Both the position numbers and the translations under genes were made by a program. Positions 32,201 to 43,759 of a stretch of DNA of 64,000 nucleotides are shown here, piece by piece. The stretch spans positions 2,514,854-2,578,853 of the forward strand of contig QRDG01000529.1 of assembly GCA_012064385.1 (NCBI GenBank), written 5' to 3'. This DNA comes from Puccinellia tenuiflora (Eukaryota; Streptophyta; Magnoliopsida; Poales; Poaceae). Numbering within the stretch: position 1 is the stretch's first letter; the number at the start of each line of letters is the position of its first letter. Under the pieces are notes generated by a model. That model did no database searches. It was not told where the DNA came from and saw only the letters and a program-made list of their open reading frames with translations.

Positions 32201-33123
32201 TCAGGTGAGCCGGATGGTACCAATGGGTAAATTAGTATACCCCTGCAGGGTTTAATCTTTTCGAAAAGTCGTGTCCGTAGTTATGGACGACTTGGAAACG
32301 GATATACGAGACCATAGAGAATCTTAACCTAATTAAAACTTGGCAGCTAAAGGTTGCATTTCAACGTGTGATAAAAGGTTCATTTCCTCGAGGGTGATTC
32401 GAGGGAGTGTCTTGGTGGTGACGAGGGATGATTCTTGGTACTATTTGGTTCGATGAGAACCGAAGGAAAAAGTTACTCTCTTATCCCCTTTTAAGAAAAC
32501 ATTTCTGGGTAGACGATGCCATTGAGTCATTTATGTCTTTATAAGGGAAAACTAGCTTTATGCAAAAATAACTACATATAGCTTTAGAGCCTCCGTCAGC
32601 ATTGGGCCTATATCGCCCTACTAAACTTGCGAGTACGTCGTACTCAGTCTCTCTTTGCTGCCTTTATAATTTGTTTCAGAGGAGGACGACACCGAGCAGC
32701 CAGGTGGTTTCTTCTTGGACATCGACGAGTAGTTCGGGGTTCCCAGGTGGCAGCTTGGGACCGTGGAACAAGCTGGCTGGGATTGTTTATCTGTAGGCCT
32801 CTTAGGCCATATGTTGGATCTTGTTGTTAGACAACACTACTTCGCTTCCGCATGATGTAATGATGGGTCGGTGACCCCTTTTGTGTAATTTGAATTCTTC
32901 TCGTTATATGAGTTGCTATATGATCTCTTTGTTGTCGTAGAGTCTGTGATGTGCCAGTCGTTCCACAAGTCTTGATCTCCTTATTATGCTTTGATAGCTA
33001 TGCCAGTGTTTATGGCATGATCGATGTGTTGCGTGGGAGCGGTAATCCCATGCCCTTTGATTGTGTAGCATAGCCTGTGGGTCACATAGCCTCTCTGCAT
33101 AATTCCGGGGTCGGGGCGCTACA
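29288..33123 (+). repeat. Tekay-1 3' LTR, copy 2
   Basis: 3,836 bp, TGTAACAGCCC to GCGCTACA, followed by AGAAG (33124-33128). Confidence 0.9.
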
Positions 33124-33128
33124 AGAAG

Positions 33129-33988
33129 TGCCCCAAAAAAATTCATCTTTACAATCTGTTCTATTTTTGACAGATTATTTCCTTAGTTTTGCATTGATTC
33201 TTTCACGGGCAAAGTGAAGTTCTTTTCAAAGCTGTAGCTTTACTTAGACCTTTGTGACAGTAGCTAATGTTTAAAAAAATAAGTTCATGATATGTGCTCT
33301 GGAACTGAAGGAAGATATTGTTTTTGTGGACTAACCCCTCTAATGAAGTTGCTATAAGTTTTGCGTGAAGGAAGTTTTCAAGTATCCAAGTGCGAGGTGA
33401 TGAAGGAAGATCAATAAGGAATAAAATCCTAATCTTGGGGAGGCTCCCCATGGACCCTCCTCTGAAATATTAAAGAAGTCATAAGCGTCTAAGCTTGGGG
33501 ATGCCCAAGGCATCCCCTTCTTCATCGACAATCATCGGTTTCTCTCATGGTACTATATTTTTATTCCTTTACACATTATGTGTTGTTCTTGGAGCGTTAG
33601 TTTGTTTTTATTTTCAGTTTGTTTGTGTTTTGTTCTCTGGTCTTTGCAATAATTTGGATCCATGCATGCTTGTTTGGGAGAGAGACATGCTCCGCTTTTT
33701 CGTATACACTCATGTTCTTCACTTATATGTGTTGAGTGTTTATCCTTTGTTATCTTTACTTCTAGCTCTTTCTTTCAAGCATCTCTTGTTCAGAGCTGTT
33801 AGCTTTTGTAGTTAGAAAGTATTGCTCTTGATGTTTCACCCTTTTAGTTTTGTTTCAAATAAGTTGATTGGTGTTTGGTTGAATGGAAATTATCATGTAG
33901 GAAGTGTTAAAAGTGTTGCTTAATCTTGTAGACCATTGTCTTTAATCTTTGATACTTGACGTGGGTGTACCCTTCGGGTGCCCCACGG
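33129..33988 (+). repeat. LTR-A internal segment, duplicate 2 (860 bp)
   Basis: Partner of 23232-24091. This copy continues without a break into the rest of the solo LTR and LTR-A, so it is the one in original context. Confidence 0.85.
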
Positions 33989-34418
33989 TTTGGATACTTG
34001 GTGTTCAAGCATCGTCGTGGCCTGCGGAACAAGGCCGAAAGGAAGGCCCATACCGAAGGAAACAAGCCCAATATTAGCTAAGATTCATGTAGGTTACGAA
34101 TTGTAACCCTAGTCGGTAGAGGACTCCCGAGACCCAGCCCTACTATTTAAGGGCTGGGAGGGCTACCGGCTAGGGACACGTTGATACTAGCCACCGAAAC
34201 CCTAGCGAGATCGCATCTCCCGATCTCGCCATTGTAATCCTTCTGTAAGCTCCATCCATCAATACCAGACAAGCAGGACGTAGGGCTTTTACCTTCGGGG
34301 GCCTGAACCTGGGTAACTCTTGCTTGTCAGCCGACGAATCTACCAACACCACCATCTCCTCCTCTTCTCTAAACCCAAGGATGACCTCCGAGGGATTTGT
34401 TGTGGTAACCCCACGTCA
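33957..34418 (+). repeat. Solo LTR, 462 bp, TSD ATACT
   Basis: Starts TGACGTGGGTGTACC and ends GGTAACCCCACGTCA (inverted ends), flanked by ATACT at 33952-33956 and 34419-34423. Inside are CTATTTAAG (TATA-like) and a GTAGGGC...CCTGAACC stretch typical of LTR R/U5 parts. No internal domain, so a solo LTR; family not identified. Confidence 0.8.
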
Positions 34419-34423
34419 ATACT

Positions 34424-35754
34424 TGCCAATTTCTTAGAGATATGAAGTAGATTCATGCTTAAACTTGTGGATCATCTAGTAAGAATATATCAGTAAAGAA
34501 CTACCGTAAAGCTTTAAAATTGTGGTGCTTGTCCTGCTTGGTAGCTCTCAAAGTCTAGATATTCTTTTTGCAAAGAGTTGGTTTGGCTAACAAGGTAGAC
34601 GGTGTGAAGTCCAGTAGTTATGCATGATGTATATCTGTAGTCATTCATTGAACCAAGTTGATGTTATGTGTTTGCTTGATATCCTGCTAAGCCAAAAATT
34701 CCCTACTGAGAGGGAATACTTCTCGTGCATCCAACTCCCAGAGCCAAATATATTTGCCATTTGTGTCCACCATACCTACCTACATATGGTATTTCCTTGC
34801 CACTCCAAGTAAATTTTTCATGTGCTATCTTTAAAACTTTCAAAATTCTCCTTTTTGTGCCTCTGTTTTTAAGCTCATGAGGAAGCAGTAGGAAGCTAGA
34901 TATAACCTGTGACAAGCAAGGTCATTTCCCCCTTTTCACCCGGTGTTGATGGTTCACGTCCTCACTTGAATTTGACCCGAGAGCGGCTTAAGAAAATATA
35001 AATATAACTCACCATTCTCCTCCGCACAATCAAAACATGAGAAATCAGTCAAAACATTGGTTAGTTGTGAAACAAAGGAGAAAAAAGGAGCGACCTCATT
35101 CCTCTAAAACCAGCCGCTCTCAAAAGTATAAAAGCCTTGCTTGAAATGGGGGACTAGCTAGTTTATTTACTGTGAAGTCGTTGACGAAAGCATGCATATC
35201 TCGAAACTGTTTTACTTCTATCAAAAATCAAAAAAAAACTCTACATATGACTAATCCCTGCTTCCCTCTGCGAAGGGCCTTTCTTTTACTTTTATGTTGA
35301 GTCAGTCTTCCTCTTCCTTCTTAACTCCTCAAACAATCACTTGGTGTCAACTTTGGTTCATGTTTTACTTCATGTTATCTTTGTGTCTAACTGTGAAAAC
35401 TTTGTATTGACTTTATCTTGAGATAAACAAGTTGCAAGTTGAAGTTTTTTGCTGAAAACTTAAATCTTCCTTTGTGTTGGCCAAACCCCTTTGTTGAACT
35501 AATATTTCTTTGTGAGATATCAATCATTGTCAAGTGTTATACTTTTAAATCTCCAAAGTACTCTTTTCTAGTAAATTCTTGTTTAGATGTTACATCTGGT
35601 TAATCATTGTTTGTTTCATTCAATGAACCTTTGTTTTGGATCAATGCATTCAGTTCATATGCTTTACATGATTACATGATCAAGATTGTGTTGGTAGCAT
35701 GTCACTTCAAAAATTATTTTGTTATCACTTACCTACTCGAGGACGAGCAGGAGT
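34424..35754 (+). other. LTR-A 3' internal non-coding region
   Basis: AT-rich, no ORF with coding character. Ends in ACGAGCAGGAG before the polypurine tract. Confidence 0.55.
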
Positions 35755-35769
35755 TAAGCTTGGGGATGC
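35755..35769 (+). other. LTR-A polypurine tract
   Basis: TAAGCTTGGGGATGC directly before TGATACG. Similar AAGCTTGGGGA motifs also occur internally near 23534, 23592 and 33489. Confidence 0.75.
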
Positions 35770-37351
35770 TGATACGCCTCCGACGTATCTATAATTTTTA
35801 TGTTCCATGCTTGATTATATATCAGTGCCACATGTTTTTATATCATTTTGGCATGATTTATGGAACTAACCTATTAACAAGATGCCCAGTGCCAGTTCTT
35901 GTTTTCTGCTGTCTTTTTGTTTCAGAAAAGTTGTTCTGGGAAGTTTCTCGGAATGCGCTGAAAAATTACGGGATTTATTTCCAAGATGAAACAAAGACGG
36001 AGCCAGAAGGACGCCCAGAGGGGGAGGCCACAGCCTCCAGACGCTCTCCAGGCGTGGCCCCACCCTAGGCCGCGCCTAGGCCCCACCTGGGCGGCTCCTT
36101 CGCCTCCTCGAGTCGCCCCTTCGCCTATAAATTAGTCTTCGACCCGAAAACCCTAAGTACCCGATCATATTTTCCAGAAGACGTCTGAGGCCGCCGACAT
36201 CGCCAACCCTAGTTTGGGAGGGTTCTGCACCTCTTCCCGGCACCCTGCCGGAGAGCGAAATCGACACCAGAGGCATCTACACCACCATGCCTGCCTCCGG
36301 AGTGATGCGTGAGTAGTCCACCACGGGACTACGGGTCCATAGCAGTAGCTAGATGGTTGTCTCTCCTCCTTGTACTCCATTGCTTAGATCTTCTGAGCTG
36401 CCTATCATGATCAAGATCATATTATCTCTAACTGCTACATGATTGTGTTTGCATGGATCCGATGAATTGTGGCAGTCATTACTTTTGTTCATCTAGGTGT
36501 TATGATTTATCTATGATCTTGCATGCTCTCCGATGCTAGTGGATGCTTTGGCCAAGTAATTATTAGTGTTGTATGAGGGAGTATTTATGCTAGATAGTGG
36601 GTTCATGCCTCTCTTTGTCTGAGCTCGGGTTGACATAAACGATTAAGACTAGAGATGTGTTGTTGCCACTAGGGTGAAAACAGCAGTGTGATTTCCTTGT
36701 GTTATTTACATTGCTTACATTATGCACTTTGCTTATTGCAATGATCTGTTGCTTGCAATTTAATACTTTTGGGTGACATGTTGGATTGCGATCCCGGGGT
36801 GGATTATTAGTCATAGATGCAGTTGGATAACGGTGTATGTATTTTGACGTAATGCCCATATTAGATGAAATGGTGAACTATATTGTTTTATGGTAGCATT
36901 GCTTTGTGCCCACAATTCTGTCAATTGCCATGCTGTGATTTGTTTACCCATCATGTATATCTTTTGGAGAGACACCGCTAGTGATCTGTGGACCCCGGTC
37001 CTATTTTCCTACATTGTTTACAACCATTTTAATAGCTTGTCATCATCGTTTGCTCGCTGGTCATATTTCACTCTCTTCATATTTTACATCTGCACAATTA
37101 ATCCTTTGTGTTCGGCAAGCCGAAGAGATTGACAACCTCCCTGTTTCGTTGGGGCAAAGTACATGTTTGTGATTGTGTGCAGGTCCGTGTTAATCTATTA
37201 GCGCCAGAGTAGACTGACACCTCGCTAAACCTTCTCCAAGTCCTACTGGATCTAACAACCTTGGTTTTGTAATCAAGGGAAACTGCTGCTTTACTGCATC
37301 ATACCTTCCTCTTGGGATTCCCCAGCGAACGTGTGACCACGCCAACAAGCA
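35770..37351 (+). repeat. LTR-A 3' LTR
   Basis: About 1,582 bp. Lacks a 10-bp TTTTATAATG-type duplication present in the 5' LTR. Followed by TGGTT (37352-37356). Confidence 0.85.
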
Positions 37352-37645
37352 TGGTTGCACGGACATGCGCGCACTAAGAGTAAGTTTCTTAGTCGTGTCA
37401 TGTCTTGAAGTAATCTCTTCATAGGTTTTCGTTATCCCCCGTGTCCTCTTGAAGCCTTGAGAAGTCCCCATGAACTTGACGGTCTCTATTACTCCTTTTT
37501 CATGTGGCCTTGCTTCTTCTCCTTCCTTCTTCTTCATCTCCTCTTTCAGACCTGCATCAAACATAGGGTACTCCTTGAAAGCGTTACTCTCCACGTGGTC
37601 ATCATCGACATAGTAGGTCGCCATGTCGTGGCCATCACTAATATC
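37352..37645 (-). pseudogene. Athila-1 extra 3' ORF, middle piece
   Basis: The minus frame reads SDGHDMATYYVDDDHVESN, an acidic/lysine stretch (EEMKKKEGEEARPHEK) and IETVKFMGTSQGF. It joins 52543-52700 across LTR-B and 16047 across LTR-A. The three pieces give one ORF of unknown family downstream of the RNase H remnant. Confidence 0.5.
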
Positions 37646-37914
37646 TGATGTATCCCAGCCCAACGTCACCACCATATCAAGCATTCCAACATGTGCCAAG
37701 TCACCATGGATTTCAAAGGTGAACTCAATCCTCTCTACGAACCTCAACGCACCGCCTTTGGATGGTATACTGCCTAAGCCCCTACCCTTGCATATTGATA
37801 GGTGTCACACGACGAGTACGGATGCCAAGGGAGGTGCCAAGGATGCCCAAGAGTCGAAGCCATCTAAGGCGTACACGTGGAAGCGGAGGAAGAAGCGGAG
37901 GAGGAAGAAGGCGG

Positions 37915-38145
37915 AGGCAGCCTGGCCGGCCCCCAGCCCGGCCTAGGCCGGCTCCCAGGCCGGCCCCATGCCAGAGGCAGCCGGCCTCCAGCCCGGCCTA
38001 GGCCGGCTCCCAGGCCGGCCACCCGCCAGAGCCTGCCGGCCTCCAGGCCGGCCTCCCTGCCGAGGCGCCCGGCCTCCAGCCCGGCCTAGGCTGGCCTCCC
38101 GCCAGCGCCTGTCGGCCTCCCTGCCGGCCTAGGCCGGACCCCCCC
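37915..38145. repeat. CCAGGCCGGCC array in the LTR-B 5' LTR (short allele)
   Basis: Imperfect tandem units built on AGCCCGGCCTAGGCCGG and CTCCCAGGCCGGCC. The 3' LTR has about 166 bp more of the same. Confidence 0.8.
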
Positions 38146-38160
38146 TTTTGTGTACCCAGA

Positions 38161-38170
38161 CTATAAATAG
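38161..38170 (+). promoter_or_regulatory. TATA box of the LTR-B 5' LTR
   Basis: CTATAAATAG directly downstream of the GC array; identical in the 3' LTR at about 52100. Confidence 0.65.
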
Positions 38171-38599
38171 CACTTTCCCTTTCCATTTTCAGACATGATA
38201 TGATAGGATAGGCATAGACTAGAGAAGAACTTGGGCTTGTGCTCATCCCTCCCTTCGTGGAGAAGATCCCCTCGTGGATTCAAGGCTCCTCCTTAGATGT
38301 ATCTATTGGAGTGAATCAATGCCCCTCTTTGCGCGGAGTCTGTCTCGTGTGTGATTCTACTTCACCGTCTCTCACTCACGAGATTCTACCTCGCGCTCAC
38401 CGATCTTTCACATAGGGATTCTACCTCGCGGTCTCTCCCTTGTGTGATTCTATTGGGCCGGTTGGACCGACCGGTGAGGGCAACGCGTCAATTGTATCGG
38501 GTTTGTGTTCTTGTGTTCTTCGTGTTCTTGCGTGTGTTCGTCCCCTCGTTCGTCAATCCGTGAAGATCGGGCCACCCTAGAGGGCTCAGCCCGCACCAT

Positions 38600-39949
38600 A
38601 TGGTATCAGAGCTTTAGGTTGCCACGGATTTGACTTGTGTTTCCACCAATTCCCATAAATTTTTATTTGATTTTGCCAATTTCGAAAATTCCACAAAAAA
38701 TAGCCTCAAATTGCTTTTGGTTCGATCTGAGATTTTAGTGCGTTTTGGTAGGTTTTGATCCGTGGATCCATTGCTATACTTGTTGATCTACCTCCCTTTG
38801 CGTTCCCATGGCCAAATTCCGTTGATTTCCCCTCCGATTTGGTGTTTTTCGGGCCGTTTTTCCGCCCAAATCGCACTTTTTCGCGTCACGGGAAGGTAGT
38901 GCCAGGCCGGCCCCCAGGCCGGACCCCCGGCAGAAGCCGCCGGCCTCCAGCCCGGCCCAGGCCGGCCCCCAGGCCGACCCCCCTGCAGAAATTTTGTTTT
39001 GGCCATAACTTTTCACTCCGGACTCCGTTTTTGGTGATTTTCATCTCTAATCGAAGCTACAGACAAGCTCTACATCACCACGGTGGTTGATCCATCATCT
39101 CTTGCCACCAAATTTCGTGAGCAAGGAAGGGACATTCCACTCCAACGGGTAAAGATCGTCGACGAAAGGTATAACATCCCCGAACCTTCTCCCACCTTGC
39201 ATCACTTGTTAGCCAAGCCATTTCTGCTTATCTTACCTATTGAGACTAGCTCATCTATGATTGCTTGGGCTTTGCACACTTGATACCTCGTAGCGTTCCG
39301 AGCAAACCTTGTATGTGCTAGTTGATATAGTTGTTGTTGGCAAGCAAGTAAGAGGCAAAGGAGAAATAGTAAAAAGAGAATAGAAAAGAATCATAAAAAT
39401 GAGAAGATAAAAAGAAAAGTGCCTCATTGCATAATATCTTATGGTAGACGCGCAAGCTCGATGAAAAATTTGTAGGTGTGGTATCTTTGTGCAAATCTTA
39501 TAGCCCACCAATAATTTGCAATCGAGTTGGTTTCTCTTGTACTTGTGCAACTTGAGCTTATAGTCTTCGCTAGGTTCATCAATAGCTCATCTTTGGTTGC
39601 ACGAGTCCTACTTTTCAAAGCGTGTGTTTGTATGAGCTCCACTCATATCCTTTTGAGATCGACTTGTTTTGCTTTGTGGTCTTTGTGGTTCTCTACTTGC
39701 CTTTACAATATCTTGGTTTCCGGTTGTTCCATTTGCTTTCCACAATCCATACCTATCCACTCAAAGCCGTGTGTGTTTTGGAGTTTGCATTTGGACATTT
39801 GAACACAAGCCTCTTTACTTTGTGCGTTGTTGCCCTTGGTCGTCAACGACGTCCAATACTATCATCAAGGTGAGATTGTGTTCTAGTTTCCTTCCACTTC
39901 ATATATACACTTGTCTTGTGAGTGATCATGTCTAGTGAGAGCGGAGCAT
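38600..39949 (+). other. LTR-B primer site and leader
   Basis: TGGTATCAGAGC (38600-38611), then a non-coding leader. A second small CCAGGCCGGCC cluster lies at 38904-38985. No convincing ORF before the Copia-1 insertion at 39953. Confidence 0.65.
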
Positions 39950-39953
39950 ACTA
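39950..39953. repeat. Target duplication of Copia-1, left (ACTA)
   Basis: ACTA at 39950-39953 and again at 48539-48542; the LTR-B sequence reads GCATACTATGG across the closed site. Four bases are certain. A fifth (T) is present only on the right. Confidence 0.7.
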
Positions 39954-39990
39954 GTAAACTAGATTATTGACTCTAGTGCAAGTGGGAGAC
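39954..39990 (+). repeat. 37-bp 3'-internal/PPT sequence displaced to the left end of Copia-1
   Basis: Identical to 46584-46620 (starts GTAAACTAGATT, ends AAGTGGGAGAC, the usual polypurine tract). In a normal copy this sequence occurs only before the 3' LTR. Confidence 0.9.
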
Positions 39991-41908
39991 TGTTGGGAAT
40001 ATGCCCTAGAGGCAATAATAAAATGGTTTATTAGCATATTCATGTTTATGATAATAGTTTATTCTCCATGCTATAATTGTATTAACCGGAAACATAATAC
40101 ATGTGTGGAATATAAACACCAGGTGTCCCTAGTAAGCCTCTACCGGACTAGTTCGTTAGTCAAGAGATGGTTAGAGTTTCCTAACCATGGACTTGTTATA
40201 GTCACTTGATAACGGAGTCATATCATTAGGAGTAATGATGTGATGGACAAGACCCAAATAATAAAGAGTTGCAATTGATCGTGTCACAACAAGTTTCATT
40301 GCCAACACTTTTAGTATGCCAAGTATAGTTTCCTTAGACCATGAGATTATGTCACTCCCGTTTACCGGAGGAATACTTTGTGGACATCAAACGTCACTTC
40401 GTAACTGGGTGATTATAAAGGTGGCTTTCAGGTATCTCCGATGGTATTTGTTGGGTGACATGAATCAAGACTGGGATTTGTCCTTCCTTGTGACGGAAAA
40501 GATATCTCTGGGCCCTCTCGGTAATATAGCATCGGAAAGGTTGCAACCATGTGATTAAGTGGTAATCACGGTGATCCTATATTATGGACGAGTAAAGAGA
40601 ATTTGCCAGGTAACGAGATGAAACTAGATATGGAGATATCGACGATCGAATCTCGGGCAAATTAAATATCGGTGAGACAAAGGGAATCGTATACGGGATT
40701 AAGAATCTCCGGCATCGTGGTTCAATCGATAAAGAACTTCGTTGAATATGTGGGAGTCAATATGGGCATCCCGGTCCCGCTATTGATTATTGATATGATC
40801 ATGTCTGCATGTTCTCGAACCCGTAGGGTCACACACTTAACGCTCCGATGTAGCTAGGGTTAGCGATGAGATATTTTGATGGAATGAACGAATGGTGATT
40901 CGGAGTCTCGGATAGGATCCCGGACGTCTCGAGGAGTTCCGGAGTGGTCCGGAGAATAAGATTCATATAAGGAAAGTGTTTCCGGAGGTACCGGAAAAGT
41001 TCCGGAATATTTGCATAGGGCACCGGAAGGTTCTAGAAAGTTCTAGAGGAGTCTAGAAGTGGGACCTACCTAATGTAGGGGGCCCACATGGACCAAAGGG
41101 GGTGCAGCAACCACTTGGGCTGCGCACCACCTAGAGGTCCATATGGGCCTAGCCGGCCAAGGCAGGGAAAGGGGAGGCCAAGTCCTAGTTGGACTAGGTG
41201 GCCAGCCACCCCTAGTTGGAAAGGGCCCAAGCCCAAGTCCAGTTGGACTCGACTTGGGGGCCAAGTTGTGGGGGCCGGCCAGCCCCCCTCCAAACCCTAG
41301 CCGCCCCACTATAAAAGGAGGAGAGGGGAGGGGGTGCGGCACACCCTTGGCTGCCCCTCATCTTGCCTAGCCGCACCCCTCCTCCCCCCTTGCCCTAGCC
41401 GCGCGCCACCTCTCCCCGGAGGGCTGCCGCCGCCTAGTCCTCCACCTCTAGCCGCACCACCCCTTTGCCCTAAAGGGCTGCTGCGCCTTGTCCTCTCCCT
41501 CTCCCTCTCACATGGCTTGGCGAAGCCCTGTCGGACGGAGCACTACATCATCCACGCCACCACAACCGTCGTGGTGCCGAGATCCATCTAGCCATCTCCA
41601 CCTTGCTTGCGGGATCAAGAAGGAGGAGATCTACATCGAGCCGTACGTGTGGATACCGCGGAGGTGCTGCCCCTTGTGGCATCTCGTCAGAATTGGACTT
41701 CGAGGAAATACATCTCCTCGCGACTAGATGAGTCTAGTTGCGGGGATCGACTAGCCAACCCCTGCACTGACAAAACGCATTTGTTGATCTTCAAGGGTAA
41801 GAGATTGGATCTCATCTTCGCTACCTCCATCTAGTAGGTCTAGATCCTTGGGGTTTATTCCGCTTGCTGCGTAGGAAAATTTTTGTTTTCTATGCTGCGA
41901 CCCCATCA
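39991..41908 (+). repeat. Copia-1 5' LTR
   Basis: 1,918 bp. TATA box CTATAAAAG near 41309. Differs from the 3' LTR at three noticed sites (around 41453 and two around 41660-41670). Confidence 0.92.
41309..41317 (+). promoter_or_regulatory. TATA box of the Copia-1 5' LTR
   Basis: CTATAAAAG in a CG-rich context, as in the BARE-1 group promoter; same in the 3' LTR at about 47939. Confidence 0.7.
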
Positions 41909-41909
41909 G

Positions 41910-41921
41910 TGGTATCAGAGC
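41910..41921 (+). other. Copia-1 primer binding site
   Basis: TGGTATCAGAGC one base after the LTR end (41908). Confidence 0.85.
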
Positions 41922-43154
41922 CTAGATCTATTCGTAGATGTTGGTGCGATTAGAACACAAGTGTTGTGGGCGTTGATATTTTATGTTGCTACCTTCTCGC
42001 GTGCACTTTGCGTCTTTGCGGTATTGTGAGATGAAGCGGCCCGGACCAACCTTACTCGTCCACGCACGAGAGACCGGTTCCACGACTGACATGCAACTTG
42101 TTTTGCATAAGTGGCTGGCGGGTGTCTGTTTCTCTTGCTTTAGTGAAGATGCAATTTTCAATGGAAGGCCTTTCAAAAGGATGAGTAAATAAGCAACTAC
42201 TATATCACCGTTGTGGTTTTTGCGTAGATTAGAACGGTTCTATCTCGTTGACCCAAGCCACGTAAAAATTGCATAAACAAAGTAGAGGACGTCTAACTTG
42301 TTTTTGCAGAGGGGGTCATGTGATGTGGTATGGCCAATATGTGATTTGTGATAATGTATGCAATGATCATGTTTGTAATCTTTCGCGACTTGCATGTCGT
42401 CGAGTACGGCAACCGGCAGGAGCCATATGGTTGTCTTTTATTTTATGTGACCTGCGTGTCAATGAATCACCATGTAATTGCTTTACTTTATTGCTAAGAG
42501 TAGCATTAGTTGTAGTTGCAATAGTTGGTGGACAACCATGATGATGGCGCCACGATGATGGAGATCATGCCGGAGATGGAGATCTTGCCGGTGCTTTGAA
42601 GATGGAGATCAAAAAGCATAAGAAGAAAGGCCATATCATATCACAATTATGAATTGCATGTGATGTTAATCCCTTTTTGTGCACCTTATTGTTATGCTTA
42701 GATGTGATCGCGACGGTAGCATGATAAGGTGATCTCTCATGTTAATATCAAGATGTGTTCTTCCCTAGTATGCACCGTTGCGAAAGTTCGTCGTTTGAGA
42801 CACCACGTGATGATCGGGTGTGATAGATTCAACGTTCACATACAACGGGTGTAAGCCAGATTTACACACGCGAAATACTACGGTTTCCTTGACGAGCCTA
42901 GCATGTACAGACATGGCCTCGGAACACAAGAGCCGAAAGGCTAAACACGAGTCATATGGATGATATGATCAACATGGTGATGTTCACCTTTGAAGCTACA
43001 TCATCTCACGTGATGATCGGTTGTGGTGTAGTGGATTTGGATCGTGTGTCACTAAACAACCAGAGAGATGTTGAGTTTAGTGGGAGTTCATTAAGATGAA
43101 CTAAAATTATCATAAACAAAAGTCCAGATGTCTTTGCAAAAATCCTTGTAGATC

Positions 43155-43700
43155 ATGGTCGACTATGGTAGTCTGTTCGTTGCTGAAAAACTGCGTCTCG
43201 ATGGGTCAAATTTTGTTGAGTAGTACCTGCGTCTTAGAGAAGTCCTACACACCAATGCTCAGCTCTACGTGCTAGAAGAACCAATAGGAGATAAACCCGA
43301 ATATTTCTGCAAGCGATGAGGAGTACATGGAGTGGTTTTGAACCACCTACTTGAAAGTCAAGTGGATGATGTGCACCTTCATGAATTCTTACCTAAGTAG
43401 ACAATTCAAGAACTTGACTACAATGGAGATTGTTGGTGAACTGAAAAAATTGTTTTTCAGCACAAGTTAGAATTGTAAGGTTCGAATGTCTGAACAGTTT
43501 TCTTTCACTCAAGATGGAAGAGAACACTTGCTTGGAACAACACCTGAGGATAATGCATGAGATACATCATCGTCTAGTGCTTGTTTGGAACCACGAGATG
43601 AATGACGGTTTCGCGATAGATGGGGTGATACTCTAGCTTCTCCCCAGCTTCAAGAATTGTGTCGGAGACTAGGTCATGGGAAGGGATTTGATCACTTTCT
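43155..43700 (+). pseudogene. Copia-1 gag remnant (UBN2-like)
   Basis: Short collinear stretches recall copia gag: LDGSNFVE, YLRLREVLHTNAQLYVLEEP, then, in a shifted frame, KMEENTCLEQHL and MHEIHHRL. Stops and frame changes occur every 20-50 codons, so no protein can be made. Capsid function would have to come from another element. Confidence 0.6.
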
Positions 43701-43759
43701 GTGAGTTTGTGTCTCGGCTGCGTCATGTCAATGTGGAACCCATAGCAAGAGAAGTTGGC

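Larger units (their letters stand above)
19399..33123 (+). mobile_element. Tekay/Del chromovirus (Tekay-1), rearranged
   Basis: Order: full LTR (19399-23226), AGAAG, 860 bp of LTR-A sequence (23232-24091), last 342 bp of an LTR (24092-24433), primer site, gag-pol (24834-29251), polypurine tract (29274-29287), full LTR (29288-33123), AGAAG, then the same 860 bp of LTR-A sequence (33129-33988). LTRs start TGTAACAGCCC and end GGGGCGCTACA, 3.83 kb, long as in the Tekay clade. A chromodomain-like region at the pol C-terminus supports the clade. The layout cannot arise by simple insertion. Confidence 0.85.
16048..37351 (+). mobile_element. LTR-A: large non-autonomous gypsy-type element with Athila-type primer site
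   Basis: LTRs 16048-17640 and 35770-37351 share starts (TGATACGxCTCCGAC) and ends (GCCAACAAGCA) and are flanked by C/TGGTT. The primer site TAGCGCCGTTGCCGGGG (17650-17666) is of the tRNA-Asp type. The polypurine tract TAAGCTTGGGGATGC lies at 35755-35769. The internal region has one broken ORF of unknown function and no gag, RT or integrase, so it must borrow them. It resembles abundant Triticeae gypsy families such as Sabrina from memory, unverified. It holds Tekay-1 and a 462-bp solo LTR. A reverse solo LTR of the same family sits at 56390-57970. Confidence 0.8.
37646..38597 (+). repeat. LTR-B 5' LTR (952 bp)
   Basis: Contains a short GC-rich array (about 37915-38145), a TATA box CTATAAATAG at 38161-38170 and the TG...CA ends. 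Confidence 0.88.

Noticed and set aside
33957..34418. Small DNA transposon with inverted ends TTGACGTGGG and 3-bp TSD TAC
   Set aside because: TG...CA ends with a perfect 5-bp duplication (ATACT) and an internal TATA/R-U5-like layout fit a solo LTR better.
37646..38597. Could LTR-B LTRs belong to an autonomous gypsy element?
   Set aside because: No protease, RT, RNase H or integrase motif anywhere between the LTRs after removing Copia-1. Only the gag-like ORF is present.
41066..41591. ORFs on both strands in the Copia-1 LTR (identical set at 47696-48221)
   Set aside because: Typical GC-rich R/U5 part of BARE-like LTRs downstream of a TATA box; no coding signal.
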